Below, in pieces: positions 1 to 11,396 of a stretch of 64,000 nucleotides of DNA. Within the stretch, counting starts at the first letter, position 1. Every line of letters starts with the position of its first letter. The stretch covers positions 62,001-126,000 of the forward strand of contig MU858086.1 in assembly GCA_033297075.1 (NCBI GenBank), in the 5' to 3' direction. The notes under the pieces are model-generated. The model was given only the letters and a program-made list of their open reading frames with translations. It did no database searches and was not told where the DNA came from. A program made the position numbers and the translations under genes. This DNA is from Rhypophila decipiens (Eukaryota > Ascomycota > Sordariomycetes > Sordariales > Naviculisporaceae).

Positions 1-831
1 CCTTCTACCAGGTTGACGGGCAGGATGGGAGGACAGTGATCTCAATTTCTGACGAGGTGCTTGCTGTAAGTCAAATTGCTTCGATTTGAACAGAATCTTG
101 CTGCAATAACCCGAAACCAATCTTTCGAGGAATGTAGGCTAACCGAACCTCTTAACGGCGCCTCGAACGATAGTGGTCCAAGGAACTCTGCCAAAATTCC
201 TCTTCGTCGAAGCGCGAGTCAAGGTTCATTTGCGAGTTCGCCAAGCTTATCACGCGAGAGATGCTTGTTATCGAGAAGACAGGGACCAAGGCAGACGACG
301 CCACGCACAATAACACATCCATGAAGTCGACACAAGAGCTCGAGCCCATCGCAACAACGGATGCCAACAACTTGGATGCTGCTCCCGCGTCTCATAGGAG
401 GAGATTGACTGCCGCCGAGCTAGTTAATGCCCTTGCTAGCCTGATCCAAGCCGATGATAGGTACTACGTCGATGCCGTGGAGCCAGATGAAATACCCGAC
501 TTTGGCCACTCCAGTGACAGGCAGGTCATTGTGTGGAACTTGCCACGTGATGAGATTGCCCAGATCTCCAGAGAGCAATTGTCGTACGTCTTAACATTTC
601 CCTTCTCCTAACATGTTCGAGTGTGTGTACTGATCAACCGTGCTTCCCAAACTTTACAGACGCAAGTTTCAAGAAACGGAGGAGACGAAACAAACCAAGA
701 AAGCAGAGGAGGAGAGGATACACGTGAGTCCGGAGAGCGGTTATGTGACTGATGCGTCTCGACAGCCTGAGGATGTAGTGGTGGATGAATACGTGAGTAC
801 GGATGCCTTGCCTGGGCCAAGTTCAGCTTAG
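1..831 (+). CDS. Unknown protein, C-terminal part (cut by left edge)
   Basis: Partial gene entering from the left. Three exons join in phase: 3-65 (ending DEVLA, donor GTAAGT), 174-583 and 660-831, with introns 66-173 and 584-659 that both carry CTAAC branch sites. The second exon begins WSKELCQN and is the longest piece (about 137 residues). The tail is charged (TEETKQTKKAEEER) and probably disordered before the TAG stop. I recognise no domain in the visible 214 residues. A DNA sequence to the left would be needed to name it. Reading frame and splice phases are what support it as real; function is unknown. Confidence 0.6.
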
Positions 832-961
832 GGAACTGGACTACCTTCATGGCTTGGTACTTATGAGTCTTGTATTATTACTATATAGATGCAGAGGTCA
901 TGAAAAAAGTGAAAGAACTCAAAGGAGCCAAAAGCTGTCCAATACGACTAAAATTCACACT

Positions 962-1634
962 TTAAAATGATCTCGGGCCAGCAAGTCTCATCACTTCGTC
1001 CATCTCTTCCTAGATTTGGAGCACGTCCATTGTCAGTATCGATTAATGTGCCTAACGTGGCGAACAAGACACTTGCGACGTGTGCACTCACCTGCGTCAA
1101 AGGCCGATTAGTCCGCAGCGTCAGGCGATCTAGCTCGGGCCAGAACTGGTAGTTTTCTTGACCCTGGAGCTGATCGTTCAAGTAGGATTCTGCAAGCCAT
1201 GGATCGACGCCTGTGCCAATAAGCGGGAACTCGTAGGTCAGGCCGGGCTTCCTGACTATCTGGGCAGGGCGATTTGCCGGTACTGCTGCTGGCGCTACTG
1301 CCGGTGCTGGATGTGGTGCTGGAGGAGCATGGGGTGCTGGAGGCCGGTTCTGTTGTTGCGGTTGAGGCTGTTGCTGAGGTGGCTGTTGAGGTGGTTGCTG
1401 AGGTGGTTGCTGAGGTGGCTGTTGAGGTTGTGGTGGAGGGGGTTGTTGCTGAGGTTGTTGCTGAGGTGCCGTGTGTGCTCCTCCTCCGGCAGGGGGCGGT
1501 GGTTGCCCGGTCGCTGCCGGTGCTGCTGTTGGTATTGCTGTCCCGTTGATTCTTCCATGCTGCGCTGCTCTCCGGGGAATAGGCAAGCAGGAGCAGGATA
1601 GTAGTTTTTGCAAAAATGATTTATTTCCGGCCAT
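962..1634 (-). CDS. Hypothetical Pro/Gln-rich small protein
   Basis: Two exons on the minus strand, 1092-1634 and 962-1009, separated by an 82-nt intron (donor GTGAGT after LTQ, acceptor ...AATCTAG). The spliced product of 196 residues ends EEMDEVMRLAGPRSF. Reading straight through the donor gives a longer but less protein-like tail. The N-terminus has a Cys pair (SCSCLPIP) that could be lipid-modified (inference). Residues about 55-95 are a P/Q minisatellite of PPQQ units, and a conserved-looking block (LTYEFPLIGTGVDPWLAESYL) follows. No family recognised. The repeat is likely length-variable between strains. Confidence 0.6.
1371..1455 (-). repeat. P/Q-coding minisatellite
   Basis: On the plus strand the units read GCTGAGGTGGTT/GCTGAGGTGGCT, repeated with small changes. 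In the minus-strand gene they encode runs of QQPPQQPP. This is a coding microsatellite/minisatellite and not a mobile element. Confidence 0.75.
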
Positions 1635-2088
1635 CTGAAACTTGACGAGGGGAAAGCCTTCGGGTGTCAGTCCATGAAGTTGAGGAGCTGCATGTTATAC
1701 CAGCTCAAGGGGTCTTGGCCATGCGGCTCTGTAGCGCAAATTGCTCCGAGGCAGTGCATAGTGGCTGTCTTCGTCTTTGGGGGTGATACAGTACAATGAC
1801 TCTTACAGGCAGCTATGTATACTGAATGTGACATGGATCGTCACTAGATTTCAGCTCTCATGCATGGCGTTCTATTAGCCGCCCGGGGTGTTCTCGTGCG
1901 CTGTTATTGGAGGCCTGTCCTGTCCCCCATGGCACAGAGCTTGACCGAAAATTTGTGCTCCTTCAGCTGTTTTCCAGCGGCCGCTTGAGAGTAGTATATC
2001 ACTGGATTCTCAAGCATTATTGACCCGGGTTCAAATCGCCATTCCATTAGCAGCTTCTATCTTAACCGACCCTTTACTTACACTATCC
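1635..2088. other. Intergenic, no gene seen
   Basis: About 450 bp between the start codons of the P/Q-rich gene (minus) and the CorA-like gene (plus), so it should hold both promoters. I see no open frame with splice support, no tRNA and no clear repeat. Confidence 0.6.
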
Positions 2089-3879
2089 ATGGATTCGCTA
2101 TGGAATAACCCGAATCCCGACCCTCGTATCGACGACAGCGATGTGTTCAAATTCACCGATACGCCGGCACCGAATGATGTACCACCACTAAAGTGTGACT
2201 GTATATCTACTCATCGAATACCAGTACTGGCAAACGTATGTCGCAAAAGACCAATCAAGGTTTACGATGCAGAGTCTTCAAGTTCCTGCCAGCTCATTGA
2301 AACGTTTTTCGCTAACACGAATACAAAACTTGATAGATTCCACCATGGCCAGTCACACAATGTGAAACCGACGCCGAATGGACCACATGGTTGAGCCAGG
2401 CGACGAATGTGAGAAAATGAACAAGTTAAAATCGCCACGTCGAGACATTCAAGCTGACTGAGTCTCGTCATATTAGCCGGCCTTTGATGTGGGCAGCGTA
2501 GATAGAGCCTTCTCCGCTATGTATGTAGATGTATATTCTGCTACGATCTTCACGTTTGCTTGCAACTCCTCCCCTTGCTGACCATCATCCATATTCTTTT
2601 AGCTTTGTTCCTCGAAGACCGGATAGGCCTGGCGGCAATTATAAAAGCAGCAACCATCACAGAGTGCTAGAGTACCTTCCATTCTCAAGGGCTTCGTTTA
2701 ACTCCATCAGGACGAGTATGATGCTGCATTACCGGGCCATGACCATTCTACTTCATCGTGGTGTGCCTGTGATATCTCGAATTCCCGCGCAGTTCCAAAA
2801 CATCGAGTGCCAAGGCAAGTACTTGACCTACATGACCAGTAGTCGAGCGAAACTGACTCGGACCCCCATTCTCAGTATATATCCTTCGAATCCAGCACGG
2901 AATAGCAAATGACCACCAGGAGCTGGTCGTGACACATGTTCCAGACGCCCCTCCACCGGCAGCTGCCCCACGAGGCCGCAAGACGTACGCGATGCTCCTG
3001 GGGGCTTCTGACAAAGACATAAGTGGGTACAAGAGAATACTCGGCTTCTTTGACCAAGACAGCGTATCTTCTCCGTTCACCATAATCAAGATCTTCCTCG
3101 AGCGCGAACGAGACCGTCGATGGGTCGAGATAGAGGCCAAAATTACTGCCTTTGAGAAGAAGTTTTTCAGCATGGACCAGGACAAGACCAAGACGACAGC
3201 ACTGAAAACGGGCATACGGGGATTCAATGCAAGTTCGGATCCTCAAGGGCTGGTGCAGCTATATCTGGAAATATCACTTCTCAAGAATAACTTGGCAGCA
3301 TGGACGACCCAGCTGGAGGGCTTTCTCAAGACCATCACAGATGACACTCCCAACAACAAGACGGCCGACTTCAAGTACATGCAGGCCTTTCTTTCTATGC
3401 TGGTGTGTGAGTATCAGAGCAAGATTAACAAGTGCGAGACCATGTTGCAAGGGGCTTCGTTGGCCTTTCAGATGGTAAGTGCCTCTACTTCTGTATTCTT
3501 AGAGACGCTGTGACTGACTTTTAATCGCATGGTAGGAAACGGTAAATCTCTCACGGATGGATACAAACATTGCTCTACGGGACGGCAAGCAAATGAAAGC
3601 CGTGGCTGTCCTGACCATGATATTTTTGCCTGGCACCTTTATCGCAGTGAGTCGGTCCAACTGCCGAGGTCATGACCCTTTGCTAACATTAACCGCAAGA
3701 CCCTCCTCGCTGTACCTCAGCTCGAGAGCCTAAAGAGCGCAGGTCCTGGGACTCTTCCGGCCTGGACATGGTATCTGGTTCTCTTTGTACCGCTAACTAT
3801 TGTCGTTCTGGGTATTTACTGGGCGTGGATTCAGTTTCATAAGCCCACTGGCTTGCAAGACCTTGGTTCGAATGTGTAA
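2089..3879 (+). CDS. CorA-like (Mg2+ transporter-type) fungal membrane protein
   Basis: Seven exons close in phase to 454 residues: 2089-2235, 2337-2408, 2477-2520, 2603-2814, 2876-3474, 3536-3646, 3700-3879. The fourth intron (2815-2875) is a GC-AG intron with the standard AG|GCAAGT donor; the others are GT-AG. The long cytosolic N-terminal part leads into a helical stretch with LYLEISLLKNNLAAW, then KQMKAVAVLTMIFLPGTFIA and a second hydrophobic helix (WYLVLFVPLTIVVLGIYW). Two C-terminal TM helices after a long helical domain are the CorA layout. The usual GMN selectivity motif is absent and LPGTF sits at that place, as in many fungal CorA-like proteins, so Mg2+ transport is not assured. Exons 3 and 4 are the least certain. 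Confidence 0.7.
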
Positions 3880-3926
3880 TGATATGAACATTATCAAGAT
3901 CTGCATCTTGAAAGCCAATCAGAATC

Positions 3927-5369
3927 TCAAAGCTCCTCATGCTCCCTCTTGGCCTCGTCGTCATCATCATTCCCAGAACTGTCCCCACCTGGGCCTCTTG
4001 CCAACGGCTTCACCTTTCCCTGTATAATCTCGCTTAAAAACAGCTCGACGACGCTCGCCGACAAGGTCTGACCCCCTGTGTACGGATATATATCTCCATT
4101 GTTGGGATTTTGCACCGACAATCCCTTACTGGAACCCCATTCCAGGCCCATCATCTCGGGCGCGTCAGGATACTCGTTCACATCCGTGGTGGTGAAATGC
4201 AAGTAGTCCCTATACTTCCTTGCCAGCGGACGAATCTGCTTGACGTAGTCGTCTCGTTCTCGATCGTTGCGGGTGAAGTAGTGGACAATGCTTTTGCGTT
4301 TCTAATGATTGAGGTCAGCTCCTAGACTCGTTCTTCTCAAGTAAAACTGAAAATCTTGTTACCTCATAGAATGACAGCTCGTTGCGTCTCGTCATCTCGG
4401 GGATCAACGGGGTAGAGCACAACTTGACGAAGGCTTCGAGCAGCTCCCGGGTCTCCAGCCGGGTAGTCTCGTGCTTCTCGTCATCGAGGTTATTCCAGCA
4501 CGTCACTTTGGACATTTCCTCCTTGTTCTTTTCTGGCCCTTCAACCTTTAGCCCAAACGAAAAGCGATCCCGATATCTCACTGCCGCCTCTTGATACCGA
4601 TCCTTGGCCCTGGTCTCGTCCCCGGCGGCAAAGCTGCCCACAAACACAATATAATCACTGGCCGTAAAATCCGCGACATTCTCCTCGTCGACCGTAGAGA
4701 CACTCGGCTTCAGGGACCGGCGTAGAAAGGCCATTATGGGAGATGCCTTGTGAGGCCCACGATATCGTTCGTAAGCTTGGATACTCTCATGGCGGTAAAG
4801 TCGAATCGTGGGGTAGGATTTGATATGTTCTTCCTGGCACAGTTGTTGAAAGAATGCCGACGCTGTGCAGTCTATGCTGCTAATCTTGCCTGCTCTGATT
4901 GAAGGGGTGCCTAAAGTGGCCATCTTGATAAGGTTTGACCATTCTGTTTCGAGGGCTTGGCTGCCTTGACTGATAGATATTGTGTCAGGGTTAGATATCC
5001 ACGTCGGCTCTCTGAGATTTCTGCATTGGAAAGAGACTTACTCCTCTGGCTATTTGTATGATATCAGGGTTCTTGTTAGAGAATTGGTATAAAAAGGACC
5101 GCTCAGGAAAGTAGTGGCACTTACATGGATGTCTTGGTGAGTGAGATACTCAGTTAGTGATTGCACCCCTAAAGGGATGACTTCAAACATGGAAATTTCC
5201 AAGATGATTATGACTTACAAGCAACTAATTGATATCCTGACCGGCCCGCACTGGATTCATGAGAATCCTCCACTGCTGTCACTGTCACCTCGGCCTCGGT
5301 CAAGTGGTGCCATGCCGCTGTACCGGCTGCCAAGAAAGCAGCCCCTATCAAGACACCGACAGGTCTCAT
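3927..5369 (-). CDS. Protein disulfide isomerase-like ER protein, redox-inactive thioredoxin domain
   Basis: Five exons give 398 residues: 5219-5369, 5125-5180, 5042-5049, 4363-4969 and 3927-4301. The third is an 8-nt microexon and the first intron is only 38 nt, so the 5' region is tentative, but all phases close. MRPVGVLIGAAFLAAGTAAW is a signal peptide. The first thioredoxin domain has DQGSQALETEW where active PDIs have CGHCK.LAPEW, so both active-site cysteines are missing. IDCTAS..LCQE..IKSYPTIRLYR is the standard PDI strand with the cis-Pro. Later parts match b/b'-type domains (HYFTRNDRERDDYVKQI). The C-terminus is HEEL, a variant of the HDEL/KDEL ER-retrieval signal. Likely role: non-catalytic chaperone or substrate binder in the ER (inference). 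It is divergent from the P4H-like gene. Confidence 0.75.
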
Positions 5370-5823
5370 TTCGACGTATAAAATGGAAAAGCACAAAAGA
5401 TGGCAGCAAACATTCGGTTCATTCGACAGGAATAAGAAGTACCCTGATGTTCATGGATGCCTTTCTGGGAGGATGCTCTTCATCATGTGACTTGGGATGC
5501 TGAGCCGTCTGTCTCACAGGGGCTCGAATCACACCACAACCCCTATTTGTGACACGCCCCACAGACCTGGAGCCCCTGACGAGCCGCCAAAATAAGCTTT
5601 CTGTGGGCAAACAAGAACCCCTGAAGCATCGATTTGTTTCATTCGCCACCATCGTCGGCGATCCTGGCCCACTTTTCCGGCCACCAACTCGGAATCAGAC
5701 GAACTCGTTTTGTTCCATTAATATGATCCAGACTTTTTCCATCATCTTGCTCGACATGACCAAGTCGAAAAGAATATCTGAACATTGCAGACCGTTTAAA
5801 CATCACCGACTTCAAGATTCACC
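5370..5823. other. Shared intergenic region between PDI-like and P4H-like genes
   Basis: About 450 bp between divergent start codons; it must hold both promoters. No gene or structured RNA seen. Confidence 0.6.
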
Positions 5824-6716
5824 ATGGCTCCATTATCATCTTTCCTATCAATTCTTGGCGCCCTCGTGGCCCTCGAGCTTACACTCACAGCCGCCAGCAA
5901 CAAAGCAGACCAGCAGCCACAAAAGCCTCTGTTAAGCAGCGACCACGTCTGCCAACATCCTCCCTACAAAGTAACCATGGTCTCCAAGTCGCCCCTAGTA
6001 ATATACATCAAAGACTTTATCACCCCCGAAGAACGAGCCCATCTCTTGAACATCACGTAAGTACCCCGAGTTTATCCTCTCCTTTTCAAACCGCACCCTC
6101 ACTAACAATTTGGAACAGAAAAGACACATTCACCCGCTCAGGAGTAACCTCCAAAGGCAAGGGTGGCCCAAAAGAAGACCACAGATCCTCCCTCCGAACA
6201 TCCCAATCAACCTCGGTCCGTCCCGACCCCATCGTAAAATGCATAGAATCCCGGGCCCTAAACTTCCAAGGCTACGACATCCCCCCTTCACATCTCGAGC
6301 CCCTCCAACTAGTCAAGTACGCCGCCACAGAGCATTACCACTACCACACGGACTGGTTCACCTCCCCAGCCCACTCCTCCCCCTCCCTCGGCGGGAATCG
6401 AGTCAGCTCCTTCTTTGCGTACATCCACGTGGCGAACGATACCACCGGGGGAGGGACAAATTTCCCTAGATTAGACCCCCCGGAAAATGAGAGGTGGTGT
6501 GAGGAGGGGATTGTGGATTGTGATGAGGCTTATGAGAAGGGGGTGACGTTTTTGCCTGTGGAAGGGAATGCGATTTACTGGGAGAATTTGCTGCCTGATG
6601 GGAGGGGGGATGAGCGGACGCTGCATGCTGGGCTGCCTGTTAGGGGTGGGGGCAAGGTTGGTATGAATATTTGGACTAGGCAGGGGGATGTTCCTGGGTA
6701 TTTGAGGGGGGTCTGA
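5824..6716 (+). CDS. Prolyl 4-hydroxylase-like 2-oxoglutarate/Fe(II) dioxygenase, secretory
   Basis: Exons 5824-6056 and 6119-6716 with a 62-nt intron (GTAAGT...CACTAAC...CAG) encode 276 residues. The N-terminus is a signal peptide or anchor (FLSILGALVALELTLTAA). The double-stranded beta-helix carries the iron ligands H154-T-D156 (EHYHYHTDWF) and H247 (RTLHAGLPV), with K257 (GGKVGMNIW) as the likely 2-oxoglutarate carboxylate ligand. This is the P4H-alpha/PHD arrangement. SFFAYIHVANDTTGGGTNFP is the conserved core strand. Substrate is unknown; a secreted or ER protein is probable. The coding strand changes from C-rich to G-rich near 6430, inside the gene. Its divergent neighbour is a PDI-like ER protein, notable because animal P4H pairs with PDI (context only). 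Confidence 0.85.
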
Positions 6717-6827
6717 CAAGGTTGGGAGATGATAAGCTGGAGTTGGTTTATATTCTTTCAAGATTGTAACGTTACTCATGATTTGTTTTGAAGCGTATTG
6801 TTCCGTATATCTGTCATGACGACCCAT

Positions 6828-8909
6828 CTAACATGCACCCACAATGTTCTTGGTATCCTTTGCCGAGTAGCCCACCGTCACAACGCCATCTCCGCAGTTG
6901 TAGTACTGGTTCATCCACACGACGTCTGACTGCTGATCAAAGACCACTGTTTTGTTGTCGTGACATTAGTACTGTATACGAAGAAGGAAAGCGAATAAAA
7001 ATAAAAACTTACAATAAGCCCCCCGAATAAAGGTGTCCCCCAAGACATAATTCGTACTCCCCACATCAGCAGGCTGCACGCCCAACATGCAATGGCCCGG
7101 GTACTGCTGATAAATAAAGTCCTTGTAGCGGACGTTGATCACCATCCGTCCCTTGTTGAACCCAAAATCGACCGTTCCGGTGGTGATGTTTCGGTACGAA
7201 CAGTCGACAATGTAGTTGCCCTGGGAATCGACTGCCGCGTTGAACTGCTGGCCTATGATGGCTACCAGGTCCTCTCGAATGTAGGACAGGGTCGAGCCCG
7301 TGTCGATTAGAGTCGGCATTGCAAAGTTTTCGCGCGGCGTGTAGATTACCGCTCGTTCGTTGGGTTTTGTCATGCCGACGGATGTTATGTTGACCCAGTA
7401 TCTTTTCATGGAATTGGAATGTTAGATGTGGAAAGGGGGAACACGGCAAGGACAAGAACTGACTGGATCCAATGAGGGTCTTGTTGAGAGATTGGAGGCC
7501 AGATTGGTACTGGCTCGAGAGGACCGGCAAACTTCCATCTGTTGACGCCGCCAAAGATGATTTCACCTGCGTCAAGACGGCGGTTAGGATTCAACTGAAC
7601 CTGGCCTGAAGACGAAAGAAAAGACTCACTGAACCCATCTTGATCACCTCCAAGCCCGAGACTAAAGATTGGCGCCGAGATCATCTTCTGCGAGACCATG
7701 AGCTGCAAGATGCTGGGGTAGCTGATCGAGTATGGATACGAGTATCCCAGCCCGAGGATGCCCGAGAAGGTGTAATTGCTGTCGTCTGCCACGGCGAACT
7801 GAACACCAGGAATTTGGAACACTAGAGGAGGCGCCGCGTGTGTTAGTACATGTCTAGGTTCATGGGCCGGTTACATGTAGGGTTAGGACATACTAGCAAT
7901 CCCCATGATGTCAGACCAGTAACTGCCCTTGACCGCCCCGGTGCCGTAGGTAACAGCAAAGTCGCCGCCGACGTAGTTGGACGAGTTGGACTTGTTGGGG
8001 TAGTAGTTTCCATAGCTCCGACACAATGTCGCGTCGGCTGACGTGTTGCATCTCGGATTCACCCAGAGCTCGTAAGAGCCCGTGTCGATGAACACCTTGA
8101 TCTTTTGTGGCGGCGTCCCGATGTCAACTGAGGCCGGTTAGTTCCAATTAAAAAAGTCCAAAGGTGTCAAGTGGCCTACGCTGAAGGATATATGCAATCC
8201 CGCCCAGTTCTTCAAGATGTTGCCAGCCCCATCGCCGATCAGACCCTGTAGCCCGGGGCCGCACAGCATCCTTCACAAGCGTCGTTGATAGCGAGGCATC
8301 GGTCGTCTGAGACACGGCCGATGTCCTGGTGGCTGTCGTCAGGGTCGATCCCGTCGGCGTCGGGTTAGGAAAGCCACCCCAGGGAAACGGATATCCCTTG
8401 TAGGGATAAGAATACGAAGGCCAAGGCGGTATAGACCCTCCGGGATACGGATACCCTGTCGGAGCCGAATAGGTTGGCCAAGGCGGGAAAGGCCCGCCGC
8501 CAGTCGGGAACGGTGGCATGGTGAAGGTAGGCCAGGCAGGATAGGAGAAAGTGTGGCCGGGACTTGGTCCCGCGGGTGGCCCGGATCCCGGAGGCCAGCC
8601 ACCGCCCTGTCCCCATGGGCTCCCTGGATACCCTGGATATCCTGGCGGCGGGCCGTAATGCCATCCCCACGGCCACTTGCCTGTGCCGTTAAAGACATGC
8701 CGCGACACGGGCATCCGGACGTATCCTGGCTTCTTTGCTTCCCATGACCACTCGCCTCGAGCATTCCGGGGCCCTATTAACCGTGGCTCGCTTGCCTCCT
8801 CTGCCTTGGGTGATGGTGGCGGTAATTCGTCTTCTGCTTTGTGCGTATACGTGCTCTGGCATGCTGTTGCCAGAACCAGTATGCTGATGGTTTCTCTTGT
8901 TATTTTCAT
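6828..8909 (-). CDS. Pepsin-like aspartic protease (A1 family) with Pro/Gly/Tyr-rich N-terminal region
   Basis: Six exons close in phase to 588 residues: 8180-8909, 7894-8127, 7630-7821, 7464-7566, 7013-7401 and 6828-6946. MKITRETISILVLATACQS is a signal peptide. Residues about 80-190 form a low-complexity region rich in P, G, Y, W (PPWPTYSAPTGYPYPGG), not part of a normal pro-segment. The catalytic core starts at LDIGTPPQKIKVFIDTGS and has a YGTG flap region; the second catalytic motif is PTLIDTGSTLSYI. The C-terminus (GYSAKDTKNIVGAC) shows no GPI signal. One donor (GTCAGT at 7463) is non-standard but in phase. Both active-site Asp are present, so an active secreted or wall protease is likely. 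The next gene on the left is convergent. Confidence 0.85.
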
Positions 8910-11345
8910 GACGGGCAGTGCGTGGAAAAGTACTGGGGAAGGCCTGGAAGTCTGAGCGTGATGAGATGTCGTTCATAACAAATGGAGCATGTCGACCATT
9001 GGCCTTGTTATAACATGGACAGCATCCTGATATGCGCCTCGCTTGTTCTGTCTGCTTCCAGCCTGTCTGTTTATGACCTGATCTCGTCCGGACGATGATT
9101 CAGTAGCTGTATTCCTCAATCGCTTGTCCAAGTTGCCCCTGAGTGCCCGTCTCCTTCGTAGTGGTCTGAGAAATTGTTAGAGACCAAAGTCCTGTCCCAT
9201 TCCAGAGTAAGTGGTATCTGCTGTAAAGGTATCCAAGAAGAGATCAAGCAGAAAGGATCAGAATAAAATAAAGATCGAGGCAGAAAAATGACGCGCCCCT
9301 TTCACGAGTTCATCCACGGCTCTGGTCCTTGATCAAAGCAGGGGATATGAAAGAAAACTGGAGGTGGGGTTCACCCAACGCCAAGGAAGGTCGACGGGAG
9401 GATGGAAATGAGATGGCTCAAGCTTTGCCTTCTGCCTACTCGGGAGACGGCGGTCCAGGTGGTAGCTGGGTTGTAGCAAGTCTGGGGTAATGGGAGGGGG
9501 TATTGTCAAATCTAGATCGTTCTGTAAGCTGGTTTGTGTTTCTGGGCACAGGTACAGGTCGATATGTCAGGCATCATGCTGCAAGCTTTTGGTTCAGCGG
9601 CAATCGGACACTGGCTCCGTTTGTGGTACAGTAGCTCCATGTTTTCGTTGTTAAGCATCAAATTGCAACAGAGCATGGCGGCCATGGCAGTTCTGCGCTG
9701 AGCTTGTATCCGGACCTTGCTTGGCCCTGGTCTCGGCAATGGTCCGCGTCGATACCAGACCTGACTTCATTCTTCCCGACTAGAACGAGCTGCTCCATCA
9801 TACTGACTGAGAAATGAAAAGAGGCAAAGTTTTGAGGGTAAGAAACCCGCTCGTTTTACCCGATCCGGGGGCAAAAAGGAGGGCGGCCTAATAAACTCGA
9901 GCATATTACCGAGCTGCGTGGTGGCGGATAAATGCCAAATTGCGATCCCCGGCACACACGCAACTGGAAGAGATGGGCTGTTTAGGTCAAGTCTGTGAGC
10001 CGTCACTTTAGTCTAGAGCTAGTGATCTTCTGGGATTTCCTATGTGGTAGCAGTGTTTACGACGATACTCGGTTCGGTTGGGAGAAGGAGAGAAAAAGGT
10101 ATGGAGGGCTGAAACCATGGTCCACTCGAGATCGACCCGTTGTTTCGCATCAACAAGACTTGGATCGACGGGAGGTAGTACGAAGGTGACCTGGTCCACC
10201 AAAGCGACGAAAGCCATGTGTCTTTGAAAAACAGATGCATTCAAGGCTAATATGAACTGCATGTTGGTAGGGCGGCATTCCATCTCCCGATTGGACCATG
10301 AGTCTATGCCGGCACTGCAACGAGTCTGGCACCACTGGCGTCCACAAGAGAGTCCCAGATCTCGGATGCCCGCCACCTGCCATGTGTAGATCATGGGCTA
10401 GCCAAGGTAGCATGTGGGATTGCGGGGATGGGTGATGCCGGAGATGAAGACTCTGAGAGAGACGCGCTGCGCCAAGACACACTTGCTGGCCATCTTGATG
10501 CTACTGTTTGATCTATAATGCCGAGTGCTATGGTGACATGAGATATCCGTCGGCACATGAAGATGGGGAGCTGGGGGGCAGAGGTGGTAGTAAATGCAAT
10601 GGCACTAGGCACTCATCACAGACAAGGCAACATAGCAAAGGAAGATTGGACCTGGATTCGAGTTGAACGGACTTTATGTGCTTGGCACCTGGCTAGAGCT
10701 GAAATGGAAAACTTGATTGGAGGCACTCGAGAGGCGACAGGAAGCCAGCCTTATCGATAAAGAGCTTTTGAAGTTAAATTCGGCGGTGACATGTTAGTTT
10801 TTGTATTATGCTTTCTCCTGGCGTTGGTGTCTAGCGCCACTGTTGTTTTAGCTTTTCTTTTCCAGCCACTTCACAACGCACTCTTTGCACCCGAGGTTCA
10901 GCCATCACCAAGAACAACAGTCCAAAAAGGCGTTGTGAACGACGGCAAGACTTGACATATAAGTCACCAAAGTCTAAATGGGCGCTTTGGGTTGTGTTGT
11001 CTGGACCTAAACTCTCTCCTAAACTTGGTAAGGGAGCGGGCCCACTATGAACTTTATTTTCTCTGCTCATTCTTGTACATGCACGTGGGTGTAAAAATGG
11101 GGAAAGACGTAAAAAGAACAAACCCCACAGGGCTTGCAAGCCATCAACTTTGCCTTTGGGATAGGGCTATGTGAGTGCTGTCTCGCAAGACTATGGGATT
11201 AAGTTTTGGTATCAAACGTTTTCTTTTCCCCTAAAGTTTGAATGATGTATATGCCCTAAACTTTTCATTACGGAGAAAGGTATGCTATAGTCCTCATATA
11301 AATGCCAGCTCGATTCCTCTTCTTGCGAGGAAAAAAAAAAAGAAA

Positions 11346-11394
<49 letters not shown>

Positions 11395-11396
11395 AC
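8910..11396. other. Gene-free stretch
   Basis: About 2.5 kb. Short open frames on both strands lack splice support, protein-like composition or recognisable motifs. The right end contains an A11 run (11331-11341) and a CA microsatellite just before the next start codon. No tRNA, rRNA or transposon remnant recognised. Confidence 0.5.
11352..11390 (+). repeat. (CA)n microsatellite in the 5' leader
   Basis: About 39 nt of alternating A and C ending 6 nt before the start codon ATG at 11397. The frame is open through the repeat (it would read His-Thr repeats), but the repeat is more simply 5' UTR. Confidence 0.9.

Noticed and set aside
1158..1601. Trp/Arg/Leu-rich plus-strand open frame
   Set aside because: Antisense reading of the P/Q minisatellite; repetitive artefact.
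2601..2672. Protein-like frame LFLEDRIGLAAIIKAATITE in the CorA-like gene
   Set aside because: It looks coding in isolation but does not join in phase with the exon before it, while the other frame gives a phase-perfect path through exons 3-5.
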